From an uncultured Clostridia bacterium (GTDB lineage: Bacteria > Bacillota > Clostridia > Oscillospirales > Acutalibacteraceae), in contig CANRHD010000004.1 of NCBI GenBank assembly GCA_947630285.1, forward strand, positions 55,767-119,766: 64,000 nt of DNA, given 5' to 3'. Positions 27,237 through 36,467 of this stretch are shown one piece after another. The position numbers and the translations under genes were made by a program. Below the pieces are notes generated by a model. The model had not been told where the DNA came from and searched no databases. It saw only the letters and a program-made list of their open reading frames with translations. The first letter of the stretch is position 1; every line of letters starts with the position of its first letter.

Positions 27237-27274
27237 TTCTCTTTTCAGTGTTAAATTTCATAAAAAATAAATTC

Positions 27275-27300
27275 CAGGCGAAGTTAAAAAACTCCGCCTG
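27275..27300 (-). terminator. Terminator after the BMP lipoprotein gene
   Basis: CAGGCGGAG and CTTCGCCTG form a 9-pair stem, followed by a T-rich stretch. With the next hairpin it likely cuts downstream transcription so that the binding protein is made in excess of the membrane parts. Confidence 0.7.
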
Positions 27301-27312
27301 AATTTATATTAA

Positions 27313-28518
27313 TTACATTTCTGTAATTCCGTCGATAAGAATATCAAAGTAAGGCGCCGAACGATATTCGGACTCATGGAAATATCCGTCGGAAATTACT
27401 TCCGTATCGGGAGTAAACGCTTCGTCGGTATTAACATCTGCCTTGTAGGAATTGAGTTTTTCGCCCTTAACGGCAAAAGCGTCGGTTGAGAATACATGAA
27501 CCTTACCGCTTTCAAGGTCAGCCTTTACAGCGTCGATCTTTTCCTGTGTACCCTTGGCGGCAACAGTTGTGTTAAGCTCTGTGAGCTCAACCATTCCGTC
27601 CTTGAGTGTTCCGCAGTAATCGGTAGGAATTTCCTCGCCGTTTACGGCCGCATTATAGATTAATTTGAAATAGGGAGCCCAGTTAATCTTTGAAGAAATA
27701 AGAGCTGTGTTGGGTCCCATTGAAATTGTGCTGATGTTGTATGCAACATTCGGAACGCCCTTTTCTTCGCAAGCCTTGGGAGCGCCCTCGGAGTCAGCGT
27801 GCTGGCTTATAAGAACACAGCCGTTATTAATAAGGTTAAGAGCGGCCTCGCGTTCAAGAGCGATGTCAAACCAAGAGTTTGTATAAGTAACCTTCATGGT
27901 TGCCGTTTCGCAAACAGAGCGTGCGCCGAGGAAGAATGATGTGTAACCCGATTTAACTTCGGCATACGGGAAAGCGCCGACATAACCGATAACGGCCTTT
28001 TCTTCGGAAATCTTGCCTGCCTCAATCATCTCGTTGAGCTTCATACCTGCCGCAACACCTGCAAGGAAGCGACCTTCATAGATGTTTGCAAATGCGTTGT
28101 GGAAGTTGGCAAGCTTCTCTGTGTGAGCCATAGTACCCGTTGCGTGGCAGAACTGAACCTCGGGGAAATCCTTAGCGGCCTGAAGTATATAAGTTTCATG
28201 ACCGAAAGAATCAGCAAAAATAACCTGGCAGCCTGACTCAACAAGCTCTTCCGCAGCAGTGTAGCAAGCGTCCGATTCAGGAATATTCGTCTTAATGAGA
28301 ACCTGATCGTCAGATAATTTAAGCTCCTCCTGAACTGCTTTGAGAGCGTTGATAAAGTTAGCATCATAGGTTGAGTTTTCATCGTGAAGACAAATCAAAC
28401 CGATTTTGATGCCGGCCTTGTCCTGATTGTCGCCGCCGTCTTTTTTAGCGCATGCCGCAAATGTTGCAACCAAAGCAACTGCGAGGACAATAGCCAATAC
28501 CTTGACAAACTTTTTCAT
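27313..28518 (-). CDS. BMP-family nucleoside-binding lipoprotein (NupN-like)
   Basis: 401 residues. Lipoprotein signal ends in ATFAAC (Cys about residue 23). The mature part is a BMP/PnrA fold: IKIGLICLHDENSTYDANF, CQVIFADSFGHETYILQAAKDFP, NAFANIYEGRFLAGVAAGMK and VIGYVGAFPYAEVKSGYTSFFLGAR. Family members bind purine nucleosides outside the membrane and hand them to the permease pair encoded downstream. It follows xpt by 60 bases, giving an operon for uptake and salvage of purines. ATG follows GGAGG. Confidence 0.94.
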   Translation of the reverse strand: MKKFVKVLAIVLAVALVATFAACAKKDGGDNQDKAGIKIGLICLHDENSTYDANFINALKAVQEELKLSDDQVLIKTNIPESDACYTAAEELVESGCQVIFADSFGHETYILQAAKDFPEVQFCHATGTMAHTEKLANFHNAFANIYEGRFLAGVAAGMKLNEMIEAGKISEEKAVIGYVGAFPYAEVKSGYTSFFLGARSVCETATMKVTYTNSWFDIALEREAALNLINNGCVLISQHADSEGAPKACEEKGVPNVAYNISTISMGPNTALISSKINWAPYFKLIYNAAVNGEEIPTDYCGTLKDGMVELTELNTTVAAKGTQEKIDAVKADLESGKVHVFSTDAFAVKGEKLNSYKADVNTDEAFTPDTEVISDGYFHESEYRSAPYFDILIDGITEM

Positions 28519-28578
28519 TTTTTGACCTCCAAAAAATTTTAATATTATTTACGAAGCAAAGCTTCGCAGAATACTAAA

Positions 28579-29160
28579 TTAATCCCTAAAAACTATTTCG
28601 CCCGTCTCGGCGTCCATACTTTCGACTATCGCAAGCGACTCAAGGCGTATACCGCTTTCCCTAAGCTCTTTACCGCCCGGCTGAAAGCCTTTTTCAATAA
28701 CTATCCCTGCGCCGACAAGCACGGCGCCTGCCTGCGAAACTAAGGAAGCGAGACCTTTTACCGCTTCGCCGTTGGCAAGGAAATCATCAATAATCAATAC
28801 ACGGTCGCCGCTGTTAAGATATTCTTTGGAAACCATAATATCGTAATCAACACCGTGCGTAAAAGAGGCAACCTTGCTTGTGTAGACATCGTTTGAAATG
28901 TTGGCGGATCTGCTCTTTTTTGCGAAGACCACCGGAATACAGCCGAACGCCTGAGCCGTTATACAGGCTATGCCTATACCCGAAGCCTCTATGGTAAGGA
29001 TTTTAGTAACATTTTCATTTTGGAAAAGCCTGTAAAACTCCCTGCCTATTTCGCCGTAAAGGCGCACATCAATCTGATGATTGAGAAAGCTGTCAACTTT
29101 TAATACATTTCCTTTTTTAACAACTGCGTCATTTTTTATCCGCTGTTTCAGTAAATCCAT
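28579..29160 (-). CDS. xpt: Xanthine phosphoribosyltransferase
   Basis: 193 residues from an ATG at 29160; an upstream TTG reading overlaps the ribosome site. It joins xanthine (or a related purine) with PRPP to give XMP. Markers: a PRPP loop RVLIIDDFLANGEAVKG, TIEASGIGIA and PVVFAKKSRSANI, the usual Xpt pattern. It is the first gene of the operon with the BMP nucleoside importer. No purine riboswitch is visible in its leader, unlike many xpt genes. Confidence 0.94.
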   Translation of the reverse strand: MDLLKQRIKNDAVVKKGNVLKVDSFLNHQIDVRLYGEIGREFYRLFQNENVTKILTIEASGIGIACITAQAFGCIPVVFAKKSRSANISNDVYTSKVASFTHGVDYDIMVSKEYLNSGDRVLIIDDFLANGEAVKGLASLVSQAGAVLVGAGIVIEKGFQPGGKELRESGIRLESLAIVESMDAETGEIVFRD

Positions 29161-29205
29161 AAATAAAAAATCTCCCAAAAAAGAAACAAATAAAAAGACA
29201 AAATA

Positions 29206-29234
29206 ATATTACATTATTCTACCGATTTTTTCAA
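29206..29234 (-). promoter_or_regulatory. Promoter of xpt-nup operon
   Basis: TTGAAA (29234-29229), 17-base spacer, TAATAT (29211-29206) on the minus strand. Confidence 0.7.
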
Positions 29235-29267
29235 GTATTAAATGCGTCAAAATTAATTTTTTTGAGT

Positions 29268-29308
29268 AAAAAATCTGCGTCCAATCCGCCGAAAATGACT
29301 GAACGCAG
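29268..29308 (-). terminator. Terminator after the GH38 gene
   Basis: CTGCGTTCAGTC pairs with the segment ending GGACGCAG (12 pairs with G-U) around a 10-base loop, followed by ATTTTTT on the minus strand. Confidence 0.8.
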
Positions 29309-29314
29309 TAATTT

Positions 29315-32254
29315 TTATATCCCTATGGTTATTATTTCAAAGGGCTTATATGAAATTTTATCGCTCTCGCCCGTTACTTCCTCAAGCATATTGAGAATTT
29401 TTACGGGCTTCGGGAATGTAAGCTCTCCCCTCTTTCCGTCCTGCTCGCTAAGGCGCACAACTACCATATCGCCGTTTTCCGACATTTTCATAGCCTGTAA
29501 AAACAGTCCGTCAAAATTGTTTGAGCATGAAACATCGGATTTTACAATCGGAATGTTGTACTCAAAGGCGGTTTTATTAATCCCGGCGTCAACAAACGAG
29601 CCTGAATGGGGCAAAATCATATAGCAAAAATCGTGCCTGCCCATATCGCTTTGGGTGTCGGGTCTTTCGGTAGCTCTCAAAAGGCTCAGAGCCATTTTGT
29701 TTTCGTCAAAGCTTACGCCGTATTTTCCCTCGTTTATAAGCGCTACGCCGCCGTCTGTCTCCGCAAGGTCGCACCATTTATGATGGCAAACCTCAAACCT
29801 CGCCTGCTGCCATGATGTGTTTGAGTGCGTCTCCCTCTTGATAAAGCCTGCGCTCGTGTCGCAAACTGCCTCTCTTGTAAGCACATTGCAGTCGTACTCC
29901 GCCTTAACAAGCTTATGCTTTTCACGCCAATCCACGATATTTTCTACTTCTATCGCCCTTGAATTTTTAAAAAGTCTTATTATCCTCTGCCAAGTGCTTT
30001 CCCCGATTTTCACCGTAGCGGTAAATTCGCACACCTCGCTGTTTTTCCCTAAAAGCTTTAACGGAGTAACTATATCAAAGCCCAATTCCTTTTCTTTGTA
30101 ATTGGGCAGAATATCCCAGGCGTCATACACTCCCGGATTGTCGGCGTATATTTTAAGCTTATTGAACTCGCCGCTCACCCATTCTCTTTTAAGCTGCTTG
30201 TCATAGAGAGACAGCATACTCGCATCTTTTGCGAATTTTATTGAATAATAAGGCGTTTCAACCGTTTCGCCTGTTTTGATCCAGTCGGATTTATCTGTTG
30301 TGGCGTCGGAGAGCTTACCGCAGCCGAGAGCAGGAAGATTGGGCACGCACCAAAAGCCGTTTTTGCCGTGCCTTATATTTTTGCCCTTTTCATTTTCTAT
30401 AAATGTTAAGCAGTTCCTTTTAAAGTTAAGAGAATTAAAATAATTTTCTGAAGTGTCGGCATTTAAAATGAGCTCAAGCTGTTTGTCTATCCACTCGTAA
30501 TCCTCAACGGCGTCCTTATATACGGGATTTATATGACTGCCCGGTATTATATCGTGGAACTGGTTTATAAGCAGTTTTTTATAGCATTGCGTCAGCACCT
30601 CTTTGGGATAGCGTATGCCTACCGCCGCACGGAGTACGGAAATAATCTCCGCCTCCCTCAATTTATATTCAAGGCGTCTGTTAAACTGCTTTAACACGGA
30701 TTTTGTGGTAAAGGTGCCCCTGTGCATTTCAAGGTACAGCTCGCCGTCCCATTTTTTAAGCTCTTTGTTGTTTTTAAGGTTCTTTTCAAGAAATTCCTTT
30801 CCGCCCATATGCTCTGTCTTGGGCATAACGGAAATTTTGTCAAAGCGCTTCATCATCTCAAGCATTTCCTCGGTTACGCCGCTTCCGCCGTCGCCGTAGC
30901 CGAACATGGACATAGTCTGGCCGCCCGTGTTTTTATCCTGATACGCTTCCCAGTTTTCCTGAATTTGAGAGGGCATATTCCAGGTAATAAAATGCGTCGG
31001 CGGCACGCAGGCATAGACCTCGCTTCCGTCTATACCTCTCCAAATGAAATTGTTGTGCGGAAACCTGTTTGTGTCGTTCCAGGTTGACATTTTATTAGAT
31101 ACAAAATAGTCTACTCCGCTCTTTTTAAGTATCTGCGGCAAAATCCAGCTGTTGCCGAAAACATCGGGTAGCCAGCAGTTGTTTACCTTAATGCCGAATT
31201 TTTCCTTGAAATAATTTTGGCCGTAAAGGCATTGTCTTATAAGGCTCTCGGCACAGGGAATATTGCAGTCGGGCTCAACATACATCGCCCCGACGGGTTC
31301 AAACCGACCGTCTTTAATTTTCTGCTTTAGCTCCCGAAAAACATCGGGATAATATTTTTCGAGCGTTTCATAAGTGTACGCCTGGGTGTGGGTGTATTTA
31401 AACTGCGGATACCTGTCCATCAAGCGCAGTTGTATAAGCACCGTCCTCAGATTTTTCTGAACCGTATGTATTCTTCTCCAATAATACGCAAGGTCAAGGT
31501 GCGAGTGAGCGACAAGCGCAACGCTTCCGTTACCTTTATAATCCGTATTGGCGTATATTACATTCTCAATATACTCTTTCGCCTGTTTTACGCCCGTAAG
31601 CTTTTCGCCGGAGTCAAAATCTATAAAATTCATGGCTATATTGAGATTTTTATTGAGAAAAGCCCTGTAATCCTCGTTAAACAGCTCACTGCCGGCAATA
31701 TCAAGCAATACCTCAAAATCATATACAAGGTCAAGCACATCGTGATTTACGCTTGCAAGATATGCGCCCTCAAAAATCTGACGGCAACCCCTTACGGAAA
31801 GCGATTCGGGGTTGCGCTCGTCGTCGGGCTTCGAGCGGTTGTATCCCTGCATTTCAAAATGCAGTTCGTCGCTGTCAATGTAGCCGGAAAGCAATATCCT
31901 GTCACGGTTGGGGTCAACTCCGCCCACATATTTGCCGTTTACCTTAACGATAATCTCCGCCGCAGTTTTTAATGTGAACCACAGCTCTTTGCCCTTTAAG
32001 CTTTCGGGAACGGTGACGGTGCCTCTTATAAAAGCGGTGCCGTCGGGGGTAAAATACATATCTCCCCTTTTAAGAGGTCTGTATTCGTCGGAGTAATACT
32101 CGTATTTCATCTCGGAAACCTGACGGGCGTCCCTGATTTCAAGGGTGTTTATTTCGTACTTGTCTTCGATAATATATCTCTTTAACCAGCCGAAGCGCAG
32201 AGCTGTCCACTCCTCCGGCCTCATACTTCTTCTTGTAACCTTAATATGCGCCAT
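29315..32254 (-). CDS. GH38-family alpha-mannosidase
   Basis: 979 residues from an ATG at 32254 with GAGGAGG 6 bases upstream. The catalytic domain begins near residue 250 with VALVAHSHLDLAYYW (zinc His and Asp), and continues to NCWLPDVFGNSWILPQIL, where Asp is the expected nucleophile/zinc ligand, and NQFHDIIPGSHI. A C-terminal beta-sandwich region follows, as is usual. GH38 enzymes remove alpha-linked mannose from glycans. No signal peptide, so it acts on imported oligosaccharides. It is in one operon with a NifU-like gene and a phosphohexomutase. Confidence 0.95.
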   Translation of the reverse strand: MAHIKVTRRSMRPEEWTALRFGWLKRYIIEDKYEINTLEIRDARQVSEMKYEYYSDEYRPLKRGDMYFTPDGTAFIRGTVTVPESLKGKELWFTLKTAAEIIVKVNGKYVGGVDPNRDRILLSGYIDSDELHFEMQGYNRSKPDDERNPESLSVRGCRQIFEGAYLASVNHDVLDLVYDFEVLLDIAGSELFNEDYRAFLNKNLNIAMNFIDFDSGEKLTGVKQAKEYIENVIYANTDYKGNGSVALVAHSHLDLAYYWRRIHTVQKNLRTVLIQLRLMDRYPQFKYTHTQAYTYETLEKYYPDVFRELKQKIKDGRFEPVGAMYVEPDCNIPCAESLIRQCLYGQNYFKEKFGIKVNNCWLPDVFGNSWILPQILKKSGVDYFVSNKMSTWNDTNRFPHNNFIWRGIDGSEVYACVPPTHFITWNMPSQIQENWEAYQDKNTGGQTMSMFGYGDGGSGVTEEMLEMMKRFDKISVMPKTEHMGGKEFLEKNLKNNKELKKWDGELYLEMHRGTFTTKSVLKQFNRRLEYKLREAEIISVLRAAVGIRYPKEVLTQCYKKLLINQFHDIIPGSHINPVYKDAVEDYEWIDKQLELILNADTSENYFNSLNFKRNCLTFIENEKGKNIRHGKNGFWCVPNLPALGCGKLSDATTDKSDWIKTGETVETPYYSIKFAKDASMLSLYDKQLKREWVSGEFNKLKIYADNPGVYDAWDILPNYKEKELGFDIVTPLKLLGKNSEVCEFTATVKIGESTWQRIIRLFKNSRAIEVENIVDWREKHKLVKAEYDCNVLTREAVCDTSAGFIKRETHSNTSWQQARFEVCHHKWCDLAETDGGVALINEGKYGVSFDENKMALSLLRATERPDTQSDMGRHDFCYMILPHSGSFVDAGINKTAFEYNIPIVKSDVSCSNNFDGLFLQAMKMSENGDMVVVRLSEQDGKRGELTFPKPVKILNMLEEVTGESDKISYKPFEIITIGI

Positions 32255-32265
32255 GGGAAGCCTCC

Positions 32266-32499
32266 TCAATTATCCCAAAAAAACGGTTTTTTTCTCACAG
32301 CCGTGATTTTAACATTCAAATTCATATCTTTTTTAATTTCTTCCTCTATCCACTTTACACAGCGGTCGAGAATAAGGCACTTAGAACATTCGCCCCTGAA
32401 TATCAAGGTCAGTTCTTCGCCGTCGAACGAGGAAAAGTTGACCTCTCCGCCGTCGCCCTGAATTTTGGGTCTTATGATATTTTCGATATATTTTTCCAT
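32266..32499 (-). CDS. NifU C-terminal-domain-like protein
   Basis: 77 residues from an ATG at 32499 (GAGG 9 bases upstream). The core YIENIIRPKIQGDGGEVNF...LTLIFRGECSKC matches the NifU/NfuA C-terminal domain, with the CxxC of GECSKC and a further Cys in LDRC. This domain holds a transferable [4Fe-4S] cluster between two subunits. It is placed between a phosphohexomutase and an alpha-mannosidase, an unexpected setting for an Fe-S carrier. The second half is diverged from typical NifU, so the role is less certain than the fold. Confidence 0.8.
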   Translation of the reverse strand: MEKYIENIIRPKIQGDGGEVNFSSFDGEELTLIFRGECSKCLILDRCVKWIEEEIKKDMNLNVKITAVRKKPFFWDN

Positions 32500-32503
32500 A
32501 TTA

Positions 32504-34144
32504 TTAAGCCTCAATAACCTTTTTTAGAGTATTTCTTAACTGTTCGAGCGAAGCTCTTGCTTTTTCGATATTTTCCTCACGCACAGAATAATACAGTTTA
32601 ATCTTCGGCTCTGTGCCGGAGGGTCTTACGGCAAACCAAGTGCCGTTTTTAAATATAAATTTAAGCACATTTTCCTTTGGCAAATCGCCGACGCCCTGTG
32701 AGTAATCAATGATCTTGTCAATACCCTGCATCAGGCTCCTGCCGTTATTCCTAAATTCGGTCATAAGCGCCCTGATTTTTTCTGCGCCGTCCTTGCCCTT
32801 TAAAACAAACGAGTCAAGACCGTCCGCATAGCAACCGTATTTTGAATAGATACTGTCGAGAGCGTCTATAAGAGTTCTGCCGTTGTTTTTGTGATATGCC
32901 GCCATTTCGCATATGAGCATTGAAGCCACAACTGCGTCCTTATCCCTCGCATGTGTGCCGGCAAGGTAGCCGTAGCTTTCCTCATATCCTATAACAAATT
33001 CACTTGTGCCTGTTTTTTCATATCTGTTTATCCTGTCGCCTATATATTTAAAGCCGGTGAGAGTTTCAACTATGTTGAGCCCGTAGCTCCTGCCTATGTT
33101 TGCGCCCAAATCATTTGTGACTATGGTTTTTACAAGCGTAGATTTTTCATTCAGCTTGTCCTTTTTAAACGAAAGCACAAAGTCAACGAGCAACGCACCC
33201 ATCTGATTGCCCGTTATAAGGACATATTTACCGTTGTGGCGCACCGCTGTTCCTACTCTGTCGCAGTCGGGGTCAGTACCCAAAACGAGATCTGCGTTTT
33301 CTTTTTTTGCCTGCTCAATGGCAAGATTTAAAGCGTCCTTTTCTTCGGGATTAGGTGAACGGACTGTTGAAAATCCGCCGTCGGGAAGCTCCTGAGCCTT
33401 TACAACGGAAACATTAAAATCCCTCAAAACGGTTCTGACGGGTATATTCCCCGTACCGTGGAGCGGAGTGTAAACTATTTTCAAATCGGATTTTTCCCTG
33501 TAAACGGACTGGGTTTCAACTGCCTTTATGAAGCTGTCAAGCACCTGTTCGCCGACATATTCGAGCAAGCCCTGTTTTTGTGCCTCTTTTAAATCGCAAT
33601 GCTTTACGCCCTTAATATCCTCAACGGCGTTTACGCATTTAATTACCTTGTCCGCATATTCCGGCACAAGCTGGCACCCGTTTTCGTCATAGATTTTATA
33701 TCCGTTATATTCCTTGGGATTGTGGCTTGCGGTGACCACAACGCCTGCGGTGCATTTTAAATATTTTACCGAAAACGACAAAACGGGCGTGGGCATAAGG
33801 GTTTTAAAGAGATATACTTTAATGTTGTTCTGACAGAGTACCTCGGCGGCAAACCTCGCAAATTCGGGGGAATTGTTCCTTGAATCGTATGCTATTACAA
33901 CGCTTTTAGGGCCGTCAAATTCGCTGTTCAAGTAATCTGCAAGACCCTTTGTAGCCTTGGAAACCGTGTATTTGTTCATTCTGTTTGCGCCTGCGCCCAT
34001 TATTCCCCTCAGGCCGCCGGTTCCGAATTCAAGGTTTTTGTAAAACCTGTCCTCTATTTCCTTCTCGTCCTCTATTTCCAAAAGCTCTTGCTTTGTTTCG
34101 GGGTCAAATTCAAGCCATTTAAGATATTCGTCTTTATAAGACAT
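32504..34144 (-). CDS. Phosphoglucomutase/phosphomannomutase
   Basis: 546 residues, alpha-D-phosphohexomutase family. The phosphoserine loop is VVTASHNPKEYNGYK, the metal loop is GTDPDCDRVGTA, the sugar loop is GYEESYGYLAG, and the phosphate-binding loop near the end is RPSGTEPKIKLYYSV. The length and N-terminal FGTGGLRGIMG fit the PgcA-type alpha-phosphoglucomutase of Firmicutes, which interconverts glucose 1- and 6-phosphate and so feeds UDP-glucose synthesis. It has its own promoter and leads the operon ending in GH38. Confidence 0.94.
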   Translation of the reverse strand: MSYKDEYLKWLEFDPETKQELLEIEDEKEIEDRFYKNLEFGTGGLRGIMGAGANRMNKYTVSKATKGLADYLNSEFDGPKSVVIAYDSRNNSPEFARFAAEVLCQNNIKVYLFKTLMPTPVLSFSVKYLKCTAGVVVTASHNPKEYNGYKIYDENGCQLVPEYADKVIKCVNAVEDIKGVKHCDLKEAQKQGLLEYVGEQVLDSFIKAVETQSVYREKSDLKIVYTPLHGTGNIPVRTVLRDFNVSVVKAQELPDGGFSTVRSPNPEEKDALNLAIEQAKKENADLVLGTDPDCDRVGTAVRHNGKYVLITGNQMGALLVDFVLSFKKDKLNEKSTLVKTIVTNDLGANIGRSYGLNIVETLTGFKYIGDRINRYEKTGTSEFVIGYEESYGYLAGTHARDKDAVVASMLICEMAAYHKNNGRTLIDALDSIYSKYGCYADGLDSFVLKGKDGAEKIRALMTEFRNNGRSLMQGIDKIIDYSQGVGDLPKENVLKFIFKNGTWFAVRPSGTEPKIKLYYSVREENIEKARASLEQLRNTLKKVIEA

Positions 34145-34216
34145 ATTTTCATACCTTCTTCAGTTAAAATTGATAATTTACGCCGTAGATACACAGCCCT
34201 GCGGTCTTTGAGAATT

Positions 34217-34245
34217 AGTTTATCACAATAATATTTTACAGTCAA
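34217..34245 (-). promoter_or_regulatory. Promoter of the phosphohexomutase-GH38 operon
   Basis: TTGACT (34245-34240), 17-base spacer, TAAACT (34222-34217) on the minus strand. Confidence 0.65.
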
Positions 34246-34257
34246 ATAAAAAAAGTA

Positions 34258-34286
34258 GTGAAATCTACATTAATATATGTTACAAT
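34258..34286 (+). promoter_or_regulatory. Probable promoter of the GH36-like gene
   Basis: GTGAAA (34258-34263), 17-base spacer, TACAAT (34281-34286), 30 bases before the start. The -35 is weak. Confidence 0.45.
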
Positions 34287-34315
34287 GTATTTATATTAAA
34301 TTTAGGGAGGCTATT

Positions 34316-35959
34316 ATGGAGAAATTTAAAATCAATTTAGAGTACACGGCAGGCGGCACAAACTACAAAACATCTTTGTTTGAAACACCCGATTACAAGC
34401 TTTCTTACAAAGCAAGCAGGCAGAGGATTATCCTCACCCTGAAAACAAAGGTACCCATGGAAATCAGCAATTTAACCGTTACCGTTCCCTATGAATTTGA
34501 CAGCGACGACAGGGTTTTCGCCAACGGTTATCAGTCCTGGACAGATTGCAGGGAAATGTTTGTTGACGACATTCCCCAGCACACCGTACTGCCCACCTCG
34601 CTAATTTTCCGTCATACGCTTCTCGGCGCTTCGGGCGCTTACAATTTCACCGAAAACACAAGCAAACCGGGCGTTTTTTCGGGATTTTCCTATATGTATG
34701 TAAGAAGCGGAGAGGTCTTTGATTTATTCGCCTCGGTAAGCGAGAGAACGGGCTATACGATTTTCACCTGCGACTGCGGCAACAACGAAATTAATGTCAG
34801 AAAAGACCTCGACGGCGTAATATTTAACGGCGAGTTTACCGTGCTTGACATTGTAAATTTTAAAGGCTCCGACGATGAAGTTTTTGACAAATGGTTTGAG
34901 ATTATGGGCGTTAAAAAGCCCGAAGCAAAGGTTAAAAACGGATATACTACCTGGTACAATTATTATCCGAACATAAACGAAAAAATAGTTTCCGACGATT
35001 TGGAAGCGCTTTCAAAGGTTGAAGCGGATATTGACATCTTCCAGATTGACGACGGCTATCAGACCGCTACGGGCGACTGGCTGTCGGTAGACGCAAAGAA
35101 ATTCCCCGGCGGAATGAAAGAACAGGCCGATAAAATTCACTCAAAGAATATGCTTGCGGGGCTTTGGCTTGCTCCCTTCGGCGCACAGTTTACCTCTAAG
35201 GTTTTAAAAGAACACCCCGATTGGTTTATAAGATACCCCAACGGCAAGCTTGTAAAATGCGGCCCTAACTGGGGCGGCTTCTGTGCGCTTGATATTGAAT
35301 ATGAGGAGGTAAGGGACTATATCAGGCACTTCTTTGATGTAATTCTCAACGAGTGGGGCTACGACCTTGTAAAGCTCGATTTCCTCTATGCTGCGGCGCA
35401 AATACCCAATCACAACAAAACAAGGGGTCAGCTTATGTGCGAGGCTATGGACTTCATCAGAGAATGTGTCGGCGACAAGCAGATTTTAGGCTGCGGAGTT
35501 CCCCTTATGCCCTCTTTCGGTAAGGTTGAATATTGCAGAATAGGCGCAGATATGGATTTGCGCTGGACAAAGACCACCTTTACGCACAGGGAATTTGTTT
35601 CAACCGTCAACACTCTCGGCAACACAATTTTCCGCCGTCAATTAAACGGCAGGGCTTTCCTCAACGACCCCGATGTTTTCCTGCTTCGTGACAACAATAT
35701 GAAATGCACCTTTGAGCAGAGAAAAATTATCGCAACCGTAAACAAGCTTTTCGGAAGCGTGCTTTTCACATCGGATAATGTTGACGAATATAACGATGAG
35801 CAGATGGCAACGCTTTTGGAAACATTCTCAAAGGACGATATTAAGATACTGCGTGCGGAATTTTTAAAGGAGAGCCGACGGGTTATTGATATTGATTACC
35901 TTGTAAACGGCGAATTTAAAAACTTCAGGTTTGATTTGCAAAACGGCGTAATATTATAA
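34316..35959 (+). CDS. GH36-type alpha-galactosidase-like glycosidase
   Basis: 547 residues from an ATG at 34316 with GGGAGG 5 bases upstream. An N-terminal beta-sandwich (about 1-200) precedes a TIM barrel: GYTTWYNYYPNI, DIFQIDDGYQTATGDW, AGLWLAPFGAQ, LVKLDFLYAA (nucleophile Asp expected here) and RIGADMDLRW (acid/base Asp expected here). This is the GH-D clan pattern. It is shorter than typical 700-residue GH36 enzymes and has no signal peptide, so it would act inside the cell on alpha-galactosides or related sugars. It is a lone plus-strand gene flanked by terminators. Confidence 0.85.
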   Translation: MEKFKINLEYTAGGTNYKTSLFETPDYKLSYKASRQRIILTLKTKVPMEISNLTVTVPYEFDSDDRVFANGYQSWTDCREMFVDDIPQHTVLPTSLIFRHTLLGASGAYNFTENTSKPGVFSGFSYMYVRSGEVFDLFASVSERTGYTIFTCDCGNNEINVRKDLDGVIFNGEFTVLDIVNFKGSDDEVFDKWFEIMGVKKPEAKVKNGYTTWYNYYPNINEKIVSDDLEALSKVEADIDIFQIDDGYQTATGDWLSVDAKKFPGGMKEQADKIHSKNMLAGLWLAPFGAQFTSKVLKEHPDWFIRYPNGKLVKCGPNWGGFCALDIEYEEVRDYIRHFFDVILNEWGYDLVKLDFLYAAAQIPNHNKTRGQLMCEAMDFIRECVGDKQILGCGVPLMPSFGKVEYCRIGADMDLRWTKTTFTHREFVSTVNTLGNTIFRRQLNGRAFLNDPDVFLLRDNNMKCTFEQRKIIATVNKLFGSVLFTSDNVDEYNDEQMATLLETFSKDDIKILRAEFLKESRRVIDIDYLVNGEFKNFRFDLQNGVIL

Positions 35960-35965
35960 AAGCAC

Positions 35966-35998
35966 AAAAGCGTACAGGTTTTTTGCCTGTACGCTTTT
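35966..35998. terminator. Bidirectional terminator between GH36 and ABM genes
   Basis: AAAAGCGTACAGG and CCTGTACGCTTTT form a 13-pair stem with a 7-base loop; the A/T ends let it serve both converging genes. Confidence 0.9.
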
Positions 35999-36009
35999 GC
36001 ATATACGCT

Positions 36010-36342
36010 TTAATTTCTGATAAATTCTTTATCTTTTTCGGGGAGTCCCGATGAGTCGGAAACATACCTTTCAACCCTCATATGCAGATCGTACTTATCC
36101 CTGAGCGACGCAATTTTACCCATTGTAGGCGAAGCGTGGTGCCTGTCAATAGCGCTCTGATCTTCCCAGCTGTCTATGAGCAAAACGGTTTCGGGGTCGT
36201 TTAAGGGTATAAAATAATCATATCTTAAATTCCCCTCTTTTTTGCGGATTTCATCGACAATGCCCTGTGAAAGCATTTCCTCGGCAAAGAGCTTTGCGCT
36301 GTTTCCTTTACCCGTATAATAAATATTAATGGTTATCGCCAT
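36010..36342 (-). CDS. Antibiotic biosynthesis monooxygenase (ABM)-domain protein
   Basis: 110 residues of the small dimeric alpha/beta-barrel ABM/YgiN type: AITINIYYTGKGNSAKLFAEEM at the start, EGNLRYDYFIPLNDPETVLLIDSWEDQSAIDRHHASP in the middle. These proteins act on quinones or as haem-degrading or simply ligand-binding proteins. No cofactor site is certain. The ATG follows GAGGTGG. Divergent from the flavin oxidoreductase gene next door, which suggests a common redox role. Confidence 0.85.
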   Translation of the reverse strand: MAITINIYYTGKGNSAKLFAEEMLSQGIVDEIRKKEGNLRYDYFIPLNDPETVLLIDSWEDQSAIDRHHASPTMGKIASLRDKYDLHMRVERYVSDSSGLPEKDKEFIRN

Positions 36343-36416
36343 AAGCCACCTCTTAATTAATTTTCATGATAATTTTAACATTTTAAAAATAATATGTCAA
36401 TTTTGGAACGAATACT

Positions 36417-36446
36417 TTGCAAAAGCGTATTGCTTTATGTTATAAT
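36417..36446 (+). promoter_or_regulatory. Promoter of the flavin oxidoreductase gene
   Basis: TTGCAA (36417-36422), 18-base spacer, TATAAT (36441-36446), about 22 bases before the start codon. Confidence 0.65.
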
Positions 36447-36467
36447 ATAAAAAACGGAGGTAAAACG

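Noticed and set aside
29161..29300. Purine riboswitch ahead of xpt
   Set aside because: The three-way-junction consensus of purine aptamers is not present in either orientation; only a promoter and the GH38 terminator are seen.
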